Counted from the stretch's first letter, positions 49,680 through 59,375 are shown. The stretch: DNA of 64,000 bases from Chromobacterium phragmitis (GCF_003325475.1 NZ_CP029495.1:744001-808000), one strand, 5' to 3'. Numbers and translations: made by a program. The notes: a model not told the origin generated them from the letters alone.

Positions 49680-50288
49680 TCAAAACTTCAAATTATTGCT
49701 ACAGCCAAAGGTACGAACCTTAATCGGCATCGTACCCATTGCCACCAAATCACGATTAATTGCAGATCGTACTTGATTATCGTCTTTAGCAAGATATGGG
49801 ATAACGATATTGCAGAGATTGTGCAGCTCTTCTTCGCTATCTAGACGTATACGCCCAACGCCAAGGTAACGGTACTGTTGCTTATTTCGATTGCAGTTGT
49901 TGTAACACCCCTTCCCTTCCGTGATAGTCATCCAATACTCACCAATCTGATCACCATAGTACGCATCCGCCTGAACCTTATCGGCATTAAACACAAACAA
50001 GCAGTGGTAGTGATAGCCAGCCTCTTCCGTGTACTCCAAAGCCCATACCCAACCCAGGCAATGTTCAAAGATGCTAGGCTTCCCACGACGATTGTTCCAA
50101 AGCCTTGTCTTGTATTCCTGAATCTCAAAAACAGACATGCCCTGCTGAAACTGGTCTCTTATCAGAAAGTCCACACGCACTGCCATGACTCTCTTGTAGC
50201 CATTACGTTTGCAGTTCAAGATGAAATTGATCGCACTCTGGCAATTTACCTCAGAAAATTCATAGTCAGGTTGAAAAGAAATATTCAT
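49680..50288 (-). CDS. Inovirus Gp2 / YagK-YfjJ-like protein
   Basis: A 202-residue protein resembling the inovirus Gp2 family (YagK/YfjJ C-terminal domain). It has a replication-protein-like core with a His-Tyr-His pattern in GYHYHCLFVFN, similar to the metal-binding HUH motif of rolling-circle enzymes. A basic Cys/Asn-rich stretch follows (GKGCYNNCNRNKQQYRYLG). AAAGGGA precedes ATG 50288. No coat or other filamentous phage genes are beside it, so it looks like a leftover or a lone satellite-type gene. Confidence 0.65.
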   Translation of the reverse strand: MNISFQPDYEFSEVNCQSAINFILNCKRNGYKRVMAVRVDFLIRDQFQQGMSVFEIQEYKTRLWNNRRGKPSIFEHCLGWVWALEYTEEAGYHYHCLFVFNADKVQADAYYGDQIGEYWMTITEGKGCYNNCNRNKQQYRYLGVGRIRLDSEEELHNLCNIVIPYLAKDDNQVRSAINRDLVAMGTMPIKVRTFGCSNNLKF

Positions 50289-50359
50289 GGAAATCCCTTT
50301 ATTTGCTCCTCTCAATAAATAGGGATAACAAATAATAATTTAACTTGCTTATTAATGAC

Positions 50360-50390
50360 CCATGGCTTGTCAATTACTGCCATGGCTTTG
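50360..50390. repeat. CCATGGC repeat cluster upstream of the Gp2-like gene
   Basis: CCATGGC and GCCATGG form an inverted repeat with a 12-base loop, and CCATGGCTT also recurs directly 20 bases on. It lies 72 bp upstream of the replication-like gene, where an origin or operator could be. The region 50391-50574 otherwise shows no gene. Confidence 0.35.
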
Positions 50391-50754
50391 ATTATCAAGA
50401 CAGCTGCCTAGGCAAGCACCTCTCTTCTTAATGAAAAGAAATGAATAATCCAATAATAAACATATACCAGAATGAACTACATTAAAAAATGCAGGAACTC
50501 CTTGTATGAAGATGTCAAAAATGTCCTCAGGGCGGGCAATTAATAAAACAGGTTAATATACAGAGTTATTAGCTTGTCCGCTGCGCGTCCGATATTACCC
50601 AACTCTGCGCGTTGAATTTTACCCAGGGAGGAAAGCCACTTCCGTCTAGGGGTGGCTGTGGATAAGTCTAATACATTCCAGTAGCCTGATTCAGTTCGAT
50701 GTCACCAATACCGAGGGCTTGGTGCTGTGACCCTCACCCCCGGTAGATCAGTAC

Positions 50755-51555
50755 CTAGAATGGCTCTGCTTCGTCAGCCCCTCCTAGCCGCGTTTTCTCC
50801 CTGGCCTTGATTCTCGATTTCGCCGTATCGCTGCTATGACGGAACCGATAGGACTCGTTACCCGTCTCGACGATATGGCAGTGGTGCGTCAATCGGTCGA
50901 GCAAGGCTGTCGTCAGCTTGGCATCGCCAAACACGCTGGCCCATTCGCCGAAGGTCAGGTTGGTGGTAATCATCACACTGGTGTGCTCGTACAGCTTCGA
51001 CAGCAGGTGGAACAGCAAGGCCCCACCTGCCTGGCTGAATGGCAAGTAACCCAGCTCGTCCAGAATCACCAGGTCAACCCGCATCAACGCGAACGCCAGC
51101 TTGCCCGCCTTACCCGCCGCTTTCTCCTGCTCCAGCAAGTTGACTAGATCCACGGTGGAGAAGAAGCGTACCCGTTTGCCGTGGCGCGTAATGCCAGACA
51201 CGCCCAATGCGGTGGCAAGGTGTGTTTTGCCGGTACCCGTGCCACCAATGAACACGACGTTATGTGCACTCTCGCTGAACGACAGGTCTGCCAGCTCGGC
51301 GATCAAATGCTGATCCACCTTAGTCTGACTGAAGTCGAACCCCGCCAGGTCGCGATGCGCAGGAAACCTGGCGGCGTGCATCTGGTAGCTGATTGACCGC
51401 ATGGCGCGGTCGGTTTCCTCTGCGGCCAGCAGGTGTTCAATCAGCCAGCGCGATGACTCGATAGCGCTTTGGGCATCTTGCGTGACGATCTCATCCCAGG
51501 CGCCGGCCATGCCGTAAAGCCGCAATGCCTTTAGCTTGCTCGCGATCTCATCCAT
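50755..51555 (-). CDS. istB: IS21 helper ATPase IstB (copy 2)
   Basis: Identical in protein sequence to the copy at 33036-33836: 266 residues, Walker A at 104-111, start overlapping istA by eight bases. The identity points to recent duplication or gene conversion. Confidence 0.95.
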   Translation of the reverse strand: MDEIASKLKALRLYGMAGAWDEIVTQDAQSAIESSRWLIEHLLAAEETDRAMRSISYQMHAARFPAHRDLAGFDFSQTKVDQHLIAELADLSFSESAHNVVFIGGTGTGKTHLATALGVSGITRHGKRVRFFSTVDLVNLLEQEKAAGKAGKLAFALMRVDLVILDELGYLPFSQAGGALLFHLLSKLYEHTSVMITTNLTFGEWASVFGDAKLTTALLDRLTHHCHIVETGNESYRFRHSSDTAKSRIKAREKTRLGGADEAEPF

Positions 51556-53050
51556 GGCGGGCTCCCGTGCGCAGGCTGTCGTAGCGTTCTGGATCAGCCA
51601 GCGGCGCTTCCTGGACGGCGAGCTGCGTTTCCGCCTGCTCCGGCATCGGCGACTGCTTGAGCCGGTTTAGTACGTTCTCGATGTGCTCGACGCTCGGGTT
51701 ACCCGACTCCAGTACCAGCTCGACGGCAACCAGCACGACCTCCAGCCCCGAGCGTGGCACCGCCGCCAGCAGTTTGGCCATGACGCGGTCACCGCCTTCG
51801 CGCTTGAGTAATAGCCGTCGCAGCCGCTGTAACGGATCTGGCAGGTCGGCGAATGGCGCACCGTTACGCAGAGCGCCGGGCTTACGCTCGATCAGCGGGA
51901 GGTAGTGCTGCCAGTCGTAACTCGTGTGGTGGCTGCCGAACCGGCGCGCGTGGGTGGCCACGATAGCGTCGTTGGCCACCAGGTCGATCCGCTCAGGGTA
52001 AACATGAATGCTCACCATCTGGCCGACCAACTCACAGGGTGCTGAGTAACGATTGCGGTCGTAGTGCACCAGGCAGATGCTGTTGACCTTGCCCAGCGTC
52101 TCCACGTAGCCGTCGAATGGCGTGACCATCGGCATCAGCTGTGGCTGCTCATGTTCCAGCATCTCGGCGATGGTGAGGCCATCGAACTCACCATGGCGCA
52201 GCTCCTGCCATAGCGTGCGGCAACGACTAAGCAACCAGACGTTCAGTTCTGCAAAGCTACTGAACCGTTGCTTGGCGGCCTCTTGCCAGATGCGCGGGCG
52301 ACTGTCCTGCACATTTTTCTCGACGACGCCTTTCTCCCAGCCGGAAGCGACGTTGCAGAAGTCCGGATCGAACAGGTAGTGCGATGCCATCGCGGCGAAG
52401 CGGGTGTTGACCGCTCGTGCCTTGCCACGTTTGACCTTGTCGACGGCAGTCTTCATGTTGTCGTAGATGCCGCGGCGCGGAATGCCGCCGAGTGCCGTGA
52501 ATGCGCGGGTGTGGGCATCAAACAGCATCTCGTGGCTTTGGGTGGGATAGGCCTGCACAACGAAGGCGCGGCTGGCGCATAGCTTGAGGTGCGCCGCCAT
52601 GATCTTGCGCCAGATGCCGCCGATCACCAGACGCTCCTCGCTCCAGTCGAATTGGAAAGCCTCACCCAGCTCAAAGCGCAGTGGCACGTACGCCTTGGTT
52701 TGGCTCGTGCCACCACCAGCCCGCCACTGTCGGATGAAGGCCGTCACTCGGCTGTAGTCGCCGGAGAACCCTGCTGCCTTGAGCTCGGCAAAGAGCTTGA
52801 GCGCGCTGCGGCGCTCGCGCTTGGGACGGTGTAAGTCCGTCTCCAGCATTTTGGTGAGCTGCACCGCATACGGTGCGATCTTGGTTTCAGCGGGTTTCCG
52901 CTGGTACTTCGGCGCCGTGCCTTCCGCCGCCTTGAGCCAGTGACGGATCGTTTTGCGGGTCAGCCCAGTTCGCCGCTCAATTTCAGATAGCGATAGGCCA
53001 TCTCGGTAGAACAACCTGCGAACAATGCCCAGTTCTTTCATGGTGATCAC
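51548..53050 (-). CDS. istA: IS21 transposase IstA (copy 2)
   Basis: A 500-residue intact IstA, the same as copy 1 except for Thr in DYSRVTAF. It has the helix-turn-helix at the N-terminus and the Asp, Asp, Glu core residues. Both copies are complete, so either could supply transposase for the other or for the whole segment. Confidence 0.95.
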   Translation of the reverse strand: MITMKELGIVRRLFYRDGLSLSEIERRTGLTRKTIRHWLKAAEGTAPKYQRKPAETKIAPYAVQLTKMLETDLHRPKRERRSALKLFAELKAAGFSGDYSRVTAFIRQWRAGGGTSQTKAYVPLRFELGEAFQFDWSEERLVIGGIWRKIMAAHLKLCASRAFVVQAYPTQSHEMLFDAHTRAFTALGGIPRRGIYDNMKTAVDKVKRGKARAVNTRFAAMASHYLFDPDFCNVASGWEKGVVEKNVQDSRPRIWQEAAKQRFSSFAELNVWLLSRCRTLWQELRHGEFDGLTIAEMLEHEQPQLMPMVTPFDGYVETLGKVNSICLVHYDRNRYSAPCELVGQMVSIHVYPERIDLVANDAIVATHARRFGSHHTSYDWQHYLPLIERKPGALRNGAPFADLPDPLQRLRRLLLKREGGDRVMAKLLAAVPRSGLEVVLVAVELVLESGNPSVEHIENVLNRLKQSPMPEQAETQLAVQEAPLADPERYDSLRTGARHG

Positions 53051-53154
53051 TCCATTCTCCTGCTGAAAAATTCAGCAGGGGGATTGAACATCCTGGGTAG
53101 TTTTGAACGCGCACTAGCTCCTGAAAACTGGGTAATTTTCTATGCGTACGCACA

Positions 53155-53336
53155 CCCACGTCCTTCGCCACAGCTTTGCCAGTCACTTCATGATGAACGG
53201 CGGCAACATCCTGGTGCTGCAAAGGGCGCTGGGCCACCACAACCTCACCATGACCATGCGGTACGCCCATCTCTCACCCGACCATTTGAGCGAAACCCGC
53301 GAGCTGAACCCGCTACGCGCGTTGAACCTTTGTTGA
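53155..53336 (+). pseudogene. Tyrosine integrase, C-terminal fragment
   Basis: Sixty codons remain after the IS21 end. HVLRHSFASHFMMNGG carries the His-x2-Arg of the catalytic set, LGHHNLTMTMRYAHLSP carries the second His and the nucleophilic Tyr, and a stop follows at 53334-53336, four bases before attR. This style is that of P2-type phage integrases and differs from what is expected downstream of the N-terminal fragment at 32801. Confidence 0.8.
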
Positions 53337-53340
53337 ACCC

Positions 53341-53464
<124 letters not shown>

Positions 53465-53498
53465 TGAAGAGGGGGCCATTATAGCGAGGAAAAGAAAA

Positions 53499-53532
53499 AT
53501 CCCCAAGCCCTTTATTCAAGGAACTTGGGGAT
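53499..53532 (-). terminator. Intrinsic terminator of rpoD
   Basis: ATCCCCAAG pairs perfectly with CTTGGGGAT over a 16-base loop. On the minus strand it is followed by TTTTTCTTTTCC. It separates rpoD from the tRNA. Confidence 0.85.
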
Positions 53533-53555
53533 GCCATTCGACTAAAGCGTTATGC

Positions 53556-55484
53556 TTATTGGCCGCCCGGCTCGCTGTCCAGGAAACTGCGCAAGCGCTC
53601 GGAACGGGTCGGATGGCGCAGCTTGCGCAACGCCTTGGCCTCGATCTGGCGGATACGCTCGCGGGTCACGTCGAACTGCTTGCCCACTTCTTCCAGCGTG
53701 TGGTCGGTATTCATGTCGATGCCGAAACGCATGCGCAGGACTTTCGCCTCGCGCGGAGTCAGCGTGTCCAGCACTTCCTTGGTCGCATCCTTCAGGCTGG
53801 AGTACATTGCCGCATCGGATGGGGCCAGGTTGTTCTGGTCCTCGATGAAGTCGCCGAGATGGGAATCGTCGTCGTCGCCGATCGGGGTTTCCATGGAGAT
53901 GGGCTCCTTGGAAATCTTCATGATCTTGCGAATCTTCTCTTCCGGCATCTCCATCTTCTCGGCCAACTCCGCCGGATCCGGCTCGCGGCCGCTTTCCTGC
54001 AGGATTTGCCGCGAGATGCGGTTCATCTTGTTGATGGTCTCGATCATGTGCACCGGAATGCGGATGGTGCGCGCCTGATCCGCGATGGAGCGGGTGATGG
54101 CCTGGCGGATCCACCAGGTGGCGTAGGTCGAGAACTTGTAGCCGCGACGGTATTCGAACTTGTCCACCGCCTTCATCAGGCCGATGTTGCCTTCCTGAAT
54201 AAGGTCGAGGAACTGCAGGCCGCGGTTGGTGTACTTCTTGGCGATGGAAATCACCAGACGCAGGTTGGCCTCGATCATTTCCTTCTTGGCCCGGCGCGCC
54301 TTGGACTCGCCGGCCGACATCTGGCGGTTGATTTCCTTCAACGCCTTGATCGTCAGCATCGCGCGGTCCTGCAAATCCGACAGGCGGGTCTGCTTCTCGA
54401 TGATCGCGTGCTTGAAGCGGGTCAGCGCCTCGCTCCAGGCCTTGCCTGAGTCGATCTCTTTTTCCACCCAGTCAAGGTTGGTCTCGTTGCCCGGGAACAC
54501 CTTGATGAAGTGGGCTCGGTCCATGCGCACGCGGCTGACGCAGATATCCTGGATGTCGCGCTCGTAAGTGCGGATCTCGTTGACGCGGCCACGCAGCGAC
54601 TCGCAGAGGCTTTCCACCTGGCGGGTCGCGAAGCGCACCAACATGAACTCGGTGGTGATCGCGTCCTGCAGCTCCTGGTATTCCTTGCTTTGCGAACCCT
54701 TGGCGCTCAACGCCTTGACCATCTTGTCGAACAGCATGCGCACGCCGGCGAAGTGCTCCAGCGCGTGCTGCTTCAGTTCTTCCAGATTGGCAGCGGCGTC
54801 GGCGTCGGCGTCTACATTGCCGTCTTCGTCCTCTTCCTCTTCGTCCTCTTCGTCCAACAGGTCGTCGCTGTCTTCCGGCTCGGCGAATTGGGCTTCGTCC
54901 TCGGTCGGGGCATTGAGGTCGATGAAGCCGTCCACGACTTCGTCTACGCGGATTTCATCGCGCGCCACGCGCTCCATCAGCTCCAGCACCTCGGCAATCG
55001 TGCCGGGGCAGGCGGAGATGGCCTGGATCATGTACTTGAGGCCGTCCTCGATCCGCTTGGCGATTTCGATTTCGCCTTCGCGGGTCAGCAGCTCGACCGA
55101 ACCCATTTCGCGCATGTACATGCGGACCGGGTCGGTCGTGCGGCCGAATTCGGAGTCCACCGAGGACAGGGCCGCTTCGGCCTCTTCCACGGCATCCTCA
55201 TCCGCCACCGAAGGGGTGGCGTCGGACATCAGCAGGGTTTCAGCGTCCGGCGCTTCTTCACACACCTGAATGCCCAGACCGGCTATCATCGTGACGATGT
55301 TTTCGATCTGCTCGGCGTCGGACACGTCTTCCGGCAGGTGGTCATTGATTTCGGCGTAGGTCAGGTACCCACGCTCCTTGCCCAGGGCGATCAACTGGCG
55401 CAAGCGTTTCCGCTGCTCTTCCAGGCTCATCACTTCCTGTTGGCTGTCCTGCACATCTTTCTGGTTTTCGGGAGAGGCCGCCAT
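53556..55484 (-). CDS. rpoD: RNA polymerase primary sigma factor (sigma-70)
   Basis: A 642-residue housekeeping sigma factor. Region 1.1 is at the N-terminus, 1.2 near 115-150 (DPVRMYMREMGSVELLTREGEIEIAKRIE), then an acidic non-conserved insert (about 190-240, a run of Glu and Asp). Region 2 with the RpoD box (LQFLDLIQEGNIGLMKAVDKFEYRRGYKFSTYATWWIRQAI), region 3, and region 4 with the helix-turn-helix (HTLEEVGKQFDVTRERIRQIEAKALRKL) follow. The start at 55484 has AGGAAG upstream. It is the last gene of the macromolecular synthesis operon. Confidence 0.97.
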   Translation of the reverse strand: MAASPENQKDVQDSQQEVMSLEEQRKRLRQLIALGKERGYLTYAEINDHLPEDVSDAEQIENIVTMIAGLGIQVCEEAPDAETLLMSDATPSVADEDAVEEAEAALSSVDSEFGRTTDPVRMYMREMGSVELLTREGEIEIAKRIEDGLKYMIQAISACPGTIAEVLELMERVARDEIRVDEVVDGFIDLNAPTEDEAQFAEPEDSDDLLDEEDEEEEDEDGNVDADADAAANLEELKQHALEHFAGVRMLFDKMVKALSAKGSQSKEYQELQDAITTEFMLVRFATRQVESLCESLRGRVNEIRTYERDIQDICVSRVRMDRAHFIKVFPGNETNLDWVEKEIDSGKAWSEALTRFKHAIIEKQTRLSDLQDRAMLTIKALKEINRQMSAGESKARRAKKEMIEANLRLVISIAKKYTNRGLQFLDLIQEGNIGLMKAVDKFEYRRGYKFSTYATWWIRQAITRSIADQARTIRIPVHMIETINKMNRISRQILQESGREPDPAELAEKMEMPEEKIRKIMKISKEPISMETPIGDDDDSHLGDFIEDQNNLAPSDAAMYSSLKDATKEVLDTLTPREAKVLRMRFGIDMNTDHTLEEVGKQFDVTRERIRQIEAKALRKLRHPTRSERLRSFLDSEPGGQ

Positions 55485-55561
55485 TTCGCTTCCTGCTTGA
55501 AAAAAAGCCGAAAAAAACAGTTGATTATAACACAACTACCTGAACTTTTCCGCCGAACCCG

Positions 55562-57376
55562 TTAGTTCGGCGACGAGAACATTTCCCGCAACAGCTGGGC
55601 CATCAGGACTTTCTCTTCGGAAGTCAGTCCTTCGTGCCGGTCCTTCAGTTTTAGCCGCTCCAGTTGCTCCGCATGCAGCATTTTCAGCAGCCGGGCGTTG
55701 CCGTCCTGAAACAACTGCCGGTCGTCCTCGCCGGGATCGGCGAATTCGTCCGGGTCTTGCATCGCCTGCTGCAGCACGCTGTCGATCAAACCCTCGTACG
55801 GCGTGCCGCGCAGTCCTTCGATCAATTTCGCGGTGTTCGGTGCCTCGCCGTGCTCCAGCACCCGCTCGGCCAGCATTGCAAAGCAACCCAGCTCATCCGA
55901 CAGCGCCAGGCTGTCTGGCAGCTTGACGTCGCCCGCCCACTGCGGATTCATCAACAACCACTTGATCAGCTTCTTGACCATGGTGGTGTTGACCACCCGC
56001 TGCGACTGCTCCGGCAGCCTGTACTCGCGCTTGCCGCCGCCGCGGTTGCCGCCGCCGCGGTTGCCGCGCTCGAAGCGTTGCGGCTTGCCGCCGCCGGTAA
56101 GCATGTCCAGTTCGTCGACATCCACGCCCGCCATCTCGGCCAACCGCTTGCGTATCATGTAACCCAGCGCCGGCGCGGCGATCTGGGCCAGCAGCGGCGT
56201 CGCCTGGCGGATCAGATCCGCCTTGCCTTCCGGCGTACCGAGATTGATGCCGCGGCACAGCTCGCGGGTGAAGTACACCGACAGCGGCAGGCTTTCCTGA
56301 ACCAGCAACTGCTCAAACGCGTCGGCGCCGAATTCGCGGACATAGCTGTCCGGATCATGCTCGGTCGGCAAGAACAGAAAATTCAGCGCCTTACCGTCCA
56401 CCAGCTGCGGCAGGCTGTTCTCCAGCGCGCGCCAGGCGGCCTTCTGCCCGGCGGCGTCGCCGTCGAAGCAGAAATACACCTGCTCGGCGTGCTTGAGCAG
56501 CTTGCGCACATGCTCGCCGGTGGTGGCGGTGCCGAGCGTGGCCACCGCGTAGCCGATGCCGTATTGCGCCAGCGCCACTACGTCCATATAGCCTTCGACC
56601 ACCAGCACCCGGTTTTTCTCCCGGATCGCCTGCCGCGCCTCATACAAGCCATACAGCTCGCGGCCCTTTTCAAACAGCGGCGTTTCTGGCGAGTTCAGAT
56701 ACTTCGGCTCGCCCTTGCCCAGCACGCGTCCGCCGAAACCGACGATGGCGCCGCGCTGGTTGCGGATCGGGAACATCAGCCGGTCGCGGAAGCGGTCATA
56801 GCGGCGCCCGCTATCCTCGGCCACGATCACCAGGCCGGCTTCCACCAGCTTGTCGTCCTGGTAGTTATCGACCGCGGCTTCCAGGTTCTGCCAGCCGTCC
56901 GGCGAGTAGCCCAGGCCGAAGCGGGCGGCGACTTCGCCGGACAATCCCCGTCCCTTGCAGTAGGCGACGGCATTGGCCGCGCCCTTCAGCTCGCGCCGGT
57001 AGAAATCGCTGGCCTGTTGCATCAGCTGCTCCAGCGACACCTGCTTCTCTCGCGCCTTACGGCTGGCTTCCGGATTGACCTCGCGCTCGTTCGGCACCTG
57101 CATGCCGATGCCCTCGGCCAGCATCTTGACGGCATCGATGAAGCCGATGCCCTGGTACTCCATCACGAAGCCGATGGCCGAACCGTGCGCGCCGCAGCCG
57201 AAGCAGTGATAGAACTGCTTGCTGGGACTTACCGTAAATGAGGGCGACTTTTCCTTGTGAAAGGGGCAGCAGGCCATATAGTTCTGCCCGCCCCGCTTCA
57301 GCGGAACGTAGCGGTCCACCACGTCGACGATGTCGACGCGGGACAGCAGTTGGTCGATGAAATCCTGCGGAATCAA
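55562..57376 (-). CDS. dnaG: DNA primase
   Basis: A 604-residue primase that lays RNA primers at the replication fork. The zinc finger is at residues 38-66 (CCPFHKEKSPSFTV ... FHCFGCGAHG type: Cys, His, Cys, Cys). The Toprim core has EGYMDVV and DGDAAGQKA. The C-terminal part that binds DnaB helicase follows a Gly/Arg-rich linker (FERGNRGGGNRGGGKREY, about 430-450), which looks flexible. It lies between yqeY and rpoD, as in the classical operon. Confidence 0.96.
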   Translation of the reverse strand: MIPQDFIDQLLSRVDIVDVVDRYVPLKRGGQNYMACCPFHKEKSPSFTVSPSKQFYHCFGCGAHGSAIGFVMEYQGIGFIDAVKMLAEGIGMQVPNEREVNPEASRKAREKQVSLEQLMQQASDFYRRELKGAANAVAYCKGRGLSGEVAARFGLGYSPDGWQNLEAAVDNYQDDKLVEAGLVIVAEDSGRRYDRFRDRLMFPIRNQRGAIVGFGGRVLGKGEPKYLNSPETPLFEKGRELYGLYEARQAIREKNRVLVVEGYMDVVALAQYGIGYAVATLGTATTGEHVRKLLKHAEQVYFCFDGDAAGQKAAWRALENSLPQLVDGKALNFLFLPTEHDPDSYVREFGADAFEQLLVQESLPLSVYFTRELCRGINLGTPEGKADLIRQATPLLAQIAAPALGYMIRKRLAEMAGVDVDELDMLTGGGKPQRFERGNRGGGNRGGGKREYRLPEQSQRVVNTTMVKKLIKWLLMNPQWAGDVKLPDSLALSDELGCFAMLAERVLEHGEAPNTAKLIEGLRGTPYEGLIDSVLQQAMQDPDEFADPGEDDRQLFQDGNARLLKMLHAEQLERLKLKDRHEGLTSEEKVLMAQLLREMFSSPN

Positions 57377-57393
57377 GTCCTGCCGCCTCGGCC

Positions 57394-57840
57394 TCAGGCG
57401 CTCAGCTTGGCTTTGATCAGCGCGGACACCTGCGCCATGTCGGCGCGGCCGGCCAATTGCGGACGCAGCGCGCCCATCACCTTGCCCATGTCCTGCATGC
57501 CGGCGGCGCCGGTATCGGCCACCGCCTTGGCGATCAGCGCCTCGATCTCGGCCTGGGACAGCTGCTGCGGCATATAGCCCATCAGCACGTCCATCTCGGC
57601 CTGTTCCTTGTCGACCAGATCCTGGCGCTGAGCGGCCTGATACTGGGAGATGGAGTCACGACGCTGCTTGATCATCTTGTCGACGACGGCGATGACGCCG
57701 GCGTCGTCCAGTTCGATGCGCTCGTCCACCTCTTTTTGCTTGACGGCGGCCAGCAGCAGGCGGATCGCGGCCAGCTTGTCGGCTTCCTTGGCTTTCATGG
57801 CGGACTTCATGTCGTCGGTGATGCGAACTCTGAGGCTCAT
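57394..57840 (-). CDS. yqeY: YqeY/GatB-tail domain protein
   Basis: A 148-residue protein of the GatB/YqeY family, almost all helical (MSLRVRITDDMKSAMKAKEADKLAAIRLLLAAVKQKEVDERIELDD). It resembles the tail of the amidotransferase subunit GatB, which contacts tRNA, but its own role is not known. It stands between rpsU and dnaG. Confidence 0.92.
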   Translation of the reverse strand: MSLRVRITDDMKSAMKAKEADKLAAIRLLLAAVKQKEVDERIELDDAGVIAVVDKMIKQRRDSISQYQAAQRQDLVDKEQAEMDVLMGYMPQQLSQAEIEALIAKAVADTGAAGMQDMGKVMGALRPQLAGRADMAQVSALIKAKLSA

Positions 57841-57907
57841 GTCGTGCTCACTTGGAAATCAGGCGCTGCGCGGGCAGCGGGGGAAATTCGGGAGTACAAA
57901 TGGCAAA

Positions 57908-57928
57908 ACCGCAGGCATGGCCTGCGGT
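57908..57928 (-). terminator. Intrinsic terminator between rpsU and yqeY
   Basis: ACCGCAGGC pairs with GCCTGCGGT around a 3-base loop, with TTTTGCC after it on the minus strand. It would trim rpsU transcripts, so S21 can be made in excess over the downstream genes, as is known for this operon in other bacteria. Confidence 0.8.
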
Positions 57929-57950
57929 CCTGCTTGATGCCGGAAAACTC

Positions 57951-58163
57951 TTAGTAGAGTTTCGGCGGCAGCATTTGGCTGCGGATGCGCTTGTAGTGGC
58001 GCTTAACCGCGGCGGCGTGCTTGCGCTTGCGTTCGGTGGTCGGCTTCTCGTAGAACTCGCGGGCGCGCAGTTCGGTCAGCAGGCCAGTTTTTTCCACGGA
58101 GCGCTTGAAACGACGCAGGGCAACTTCGAACGGTTCGTTCTCTTTAACGCGAATAGTCGGCAT
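57951..58163 (-). CDS. rpsU: 30S ribosomal protein S21
   Basis: A 70-residue basic protein starting MPTIRVKENEPFEVALRRFKR, the usual S21 form. It takes part in translation start on the small subunit. It is the first gene of rpsU-yqeY-dnaG-rpoD. The 163 bp upstream, to thiG, should hold the operon promoter; I see no gene in it. Confidence 0.97.
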   Translation of the reverse strand: MPTIRVKENEPFEVALRRFKRSVEKTGLLTELRAREFYEKPTTERKRKHAAAVKRHYKRIRSQMLPPKLY

Positions 58164-58326
58164 TTACTTAAGGGTCCTTAGATTTCTTTAGGGCGTGGCT
58201 AAAGCCGCCGCCTGTAAAAACAGCATTTTAGCAATGTTACTGCATTTGTAAAAGTCTGAAACGACAACGTCAGGTCATCTTGTGGTGTTTTGCGCGGTTT
58301 GGCGCGGCCAGCCTGGGCCATGAACA

Positions 58327-59142
58327 TCACGACTTGACGGAAGAAATCACCCCCTCACTAGGAGAACTTGGCACTGCACTATAAAAACGTTTCGGCATCC
58401 GGCCGGCCAGATAGGCGGCGCGGCCAGCTTCCACGGCCAATTTCATGGCGTGCGCCATTAGAACCGGATTGCGCGCAGCGGCAATCGCGGTATTCATCAG
58501 CACGCCGTCGCAGCCCAATTCCATCGCGATCGCCGCGTCGGACGCGGTGCCGACGCCGGCATCCACGATCACGGGAACATTGGACTGCTCGATGATCAAT
58601 TGCAGGTTCCACGGATTCAGTATCCCCATGCCGGAGCCGATCAGGCTGGCCAGCGGCATGATCGCGCAGCAGCCGATCTGCTCCAGCTCGCGCGCGACGA
58701 TGGGGTCGTCCGAGGTATAAACCAAGACATCGAATCCCTCCGCCACCAGCACCTCGGCGGCCTTGAGGGTTTCCTTCACATTGGGGTACAGATTATTCGG
58801 GTCCCCCAGCACTTCCAGCTTCACGAAACGATGGTCGTCCAGAAGCTCCCGCGCCAGCCGCAAGGTGCGCACGGCGTCTTCGGCGGAATAGCATCCCGCC
58901 GTGTTGGGCAGGAGGTTATACCGGTTTTGCGGCAAAAAGTCCAGCAAATTCGGTTCGTTAGCGCTCTGGCCCAGGTTCACGCGCCGTATCGCCGCGGTGA
59001 CGATTTCGGTGCCGGAAGCGTCCAGCGCCGCCGCGGTCTGCTCGAAATCCTTGTATTTGCCGGTCCCCACCAGCAAGCGAGAACCGTACTCTCGGCCGGC
59101 TATCACCAGTTTATCGTCCACCTGCATTCCCTTTTCTTCCAT
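58327..59142 (-). CDS. thiG: Thiazole synthase ThiG
   Basis: A 271-residue TIM-barrel enzyme that forms the thiazole phosphate part of thiamin. It joins deoxyxylulose phosphate, dehydroglycine and the sulfur carried by ThiS. The Schiff-base Lys is in RFVKLEVLGD (about residue 106). The phosphate loop IVDAGVGTASDAA and GVLMNTAIA are typical. ATG 59127 (five codons in) is an equally possible start. thiS lies 27 bases upstream. The rest of the thiamin genes are not in this window. Confidence 0.94.
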   Translation of the reverse strand: MEEKGMQVDDKLVIAGREYGSRLLVGTGKYKDFEQTAAALDASGTEIVTAAIRRVNLGQSANEPNLLDFLPQNRYNLLPNTAGCYSAEDAVRTLRLARELLDDHRFVKLEVLGDPNNLYPNVKETLKAAEVLVAEGFDVLVYTSDDPIVARELEQIGCCAIMPLASLIGSGMGILNPWNLQLIIEQSNVPVIVDAGVGTASDAAIAMELGCDGVLMNTAIAAARNPVLMAHAMKLAVEAGRAAYLAGRMPKRFYSAVPSSPSEGVISSVKS

Positions 59143-59169
59143 TGACGTCAGAATGGCGGGCGGACAGTC

Positions 59170-59370
59170 TCAGCCGCCGCCGACCGCCACCACGATTTCC
59201 AGCTCGTCGCCATCGGCCAGCCTCGCCTCGGCAAAGCTGCCGCGAGGCACGATCTCGCCGTTGCGCTCGATCGCGATGCGCTTGCCGGCCAGATCCAGCG
59301 CGGCGACCAGCTCCGCGAACGTGGCGATGCCGGCGAAGCTTCTGTCCTCGCCGTTGATGCGTAGATTCAT
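59170..59370 (-). CDS. thiS: Sulfur carrier protein ThiS
   Basis: A 66-residue ubiquitin-like protein ending in the Gly-Gly needed for thiocarboxylate formation (VAVGGG). It delivers sulfur to ThiG. It starts five bases after the spoT stop and is followed by thiG. Its frame is hidden in a longer run of open codons on this strand that overlaps spoT in another frame. Confidence 0.9.
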   Translation of the reverse strand: MNLRINGEDRSFAGIATFAELVAALDLAGKRIAIERNGEIVPRGSFAEARLADGDELEIVVAVGGG

Positions 59371-59375
59371 TTGGC

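Larger units (their letters stand above)
50575..53154 (-). mobile_element. IS21-family insertion sequence, copy 2 (2,580 bp)
   Basis: It has the same ends, length and orientation as 32856-35435. I noticed only two base differences: one in istA (Thr for Met) and one near the right end (ATCC for ACCC). The left flank is AT-rich island DNA and the right flank is an integrase gene. No target duplication is seen at this copy, nor between the outer flanks of the pair. Confidence 0.93.
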
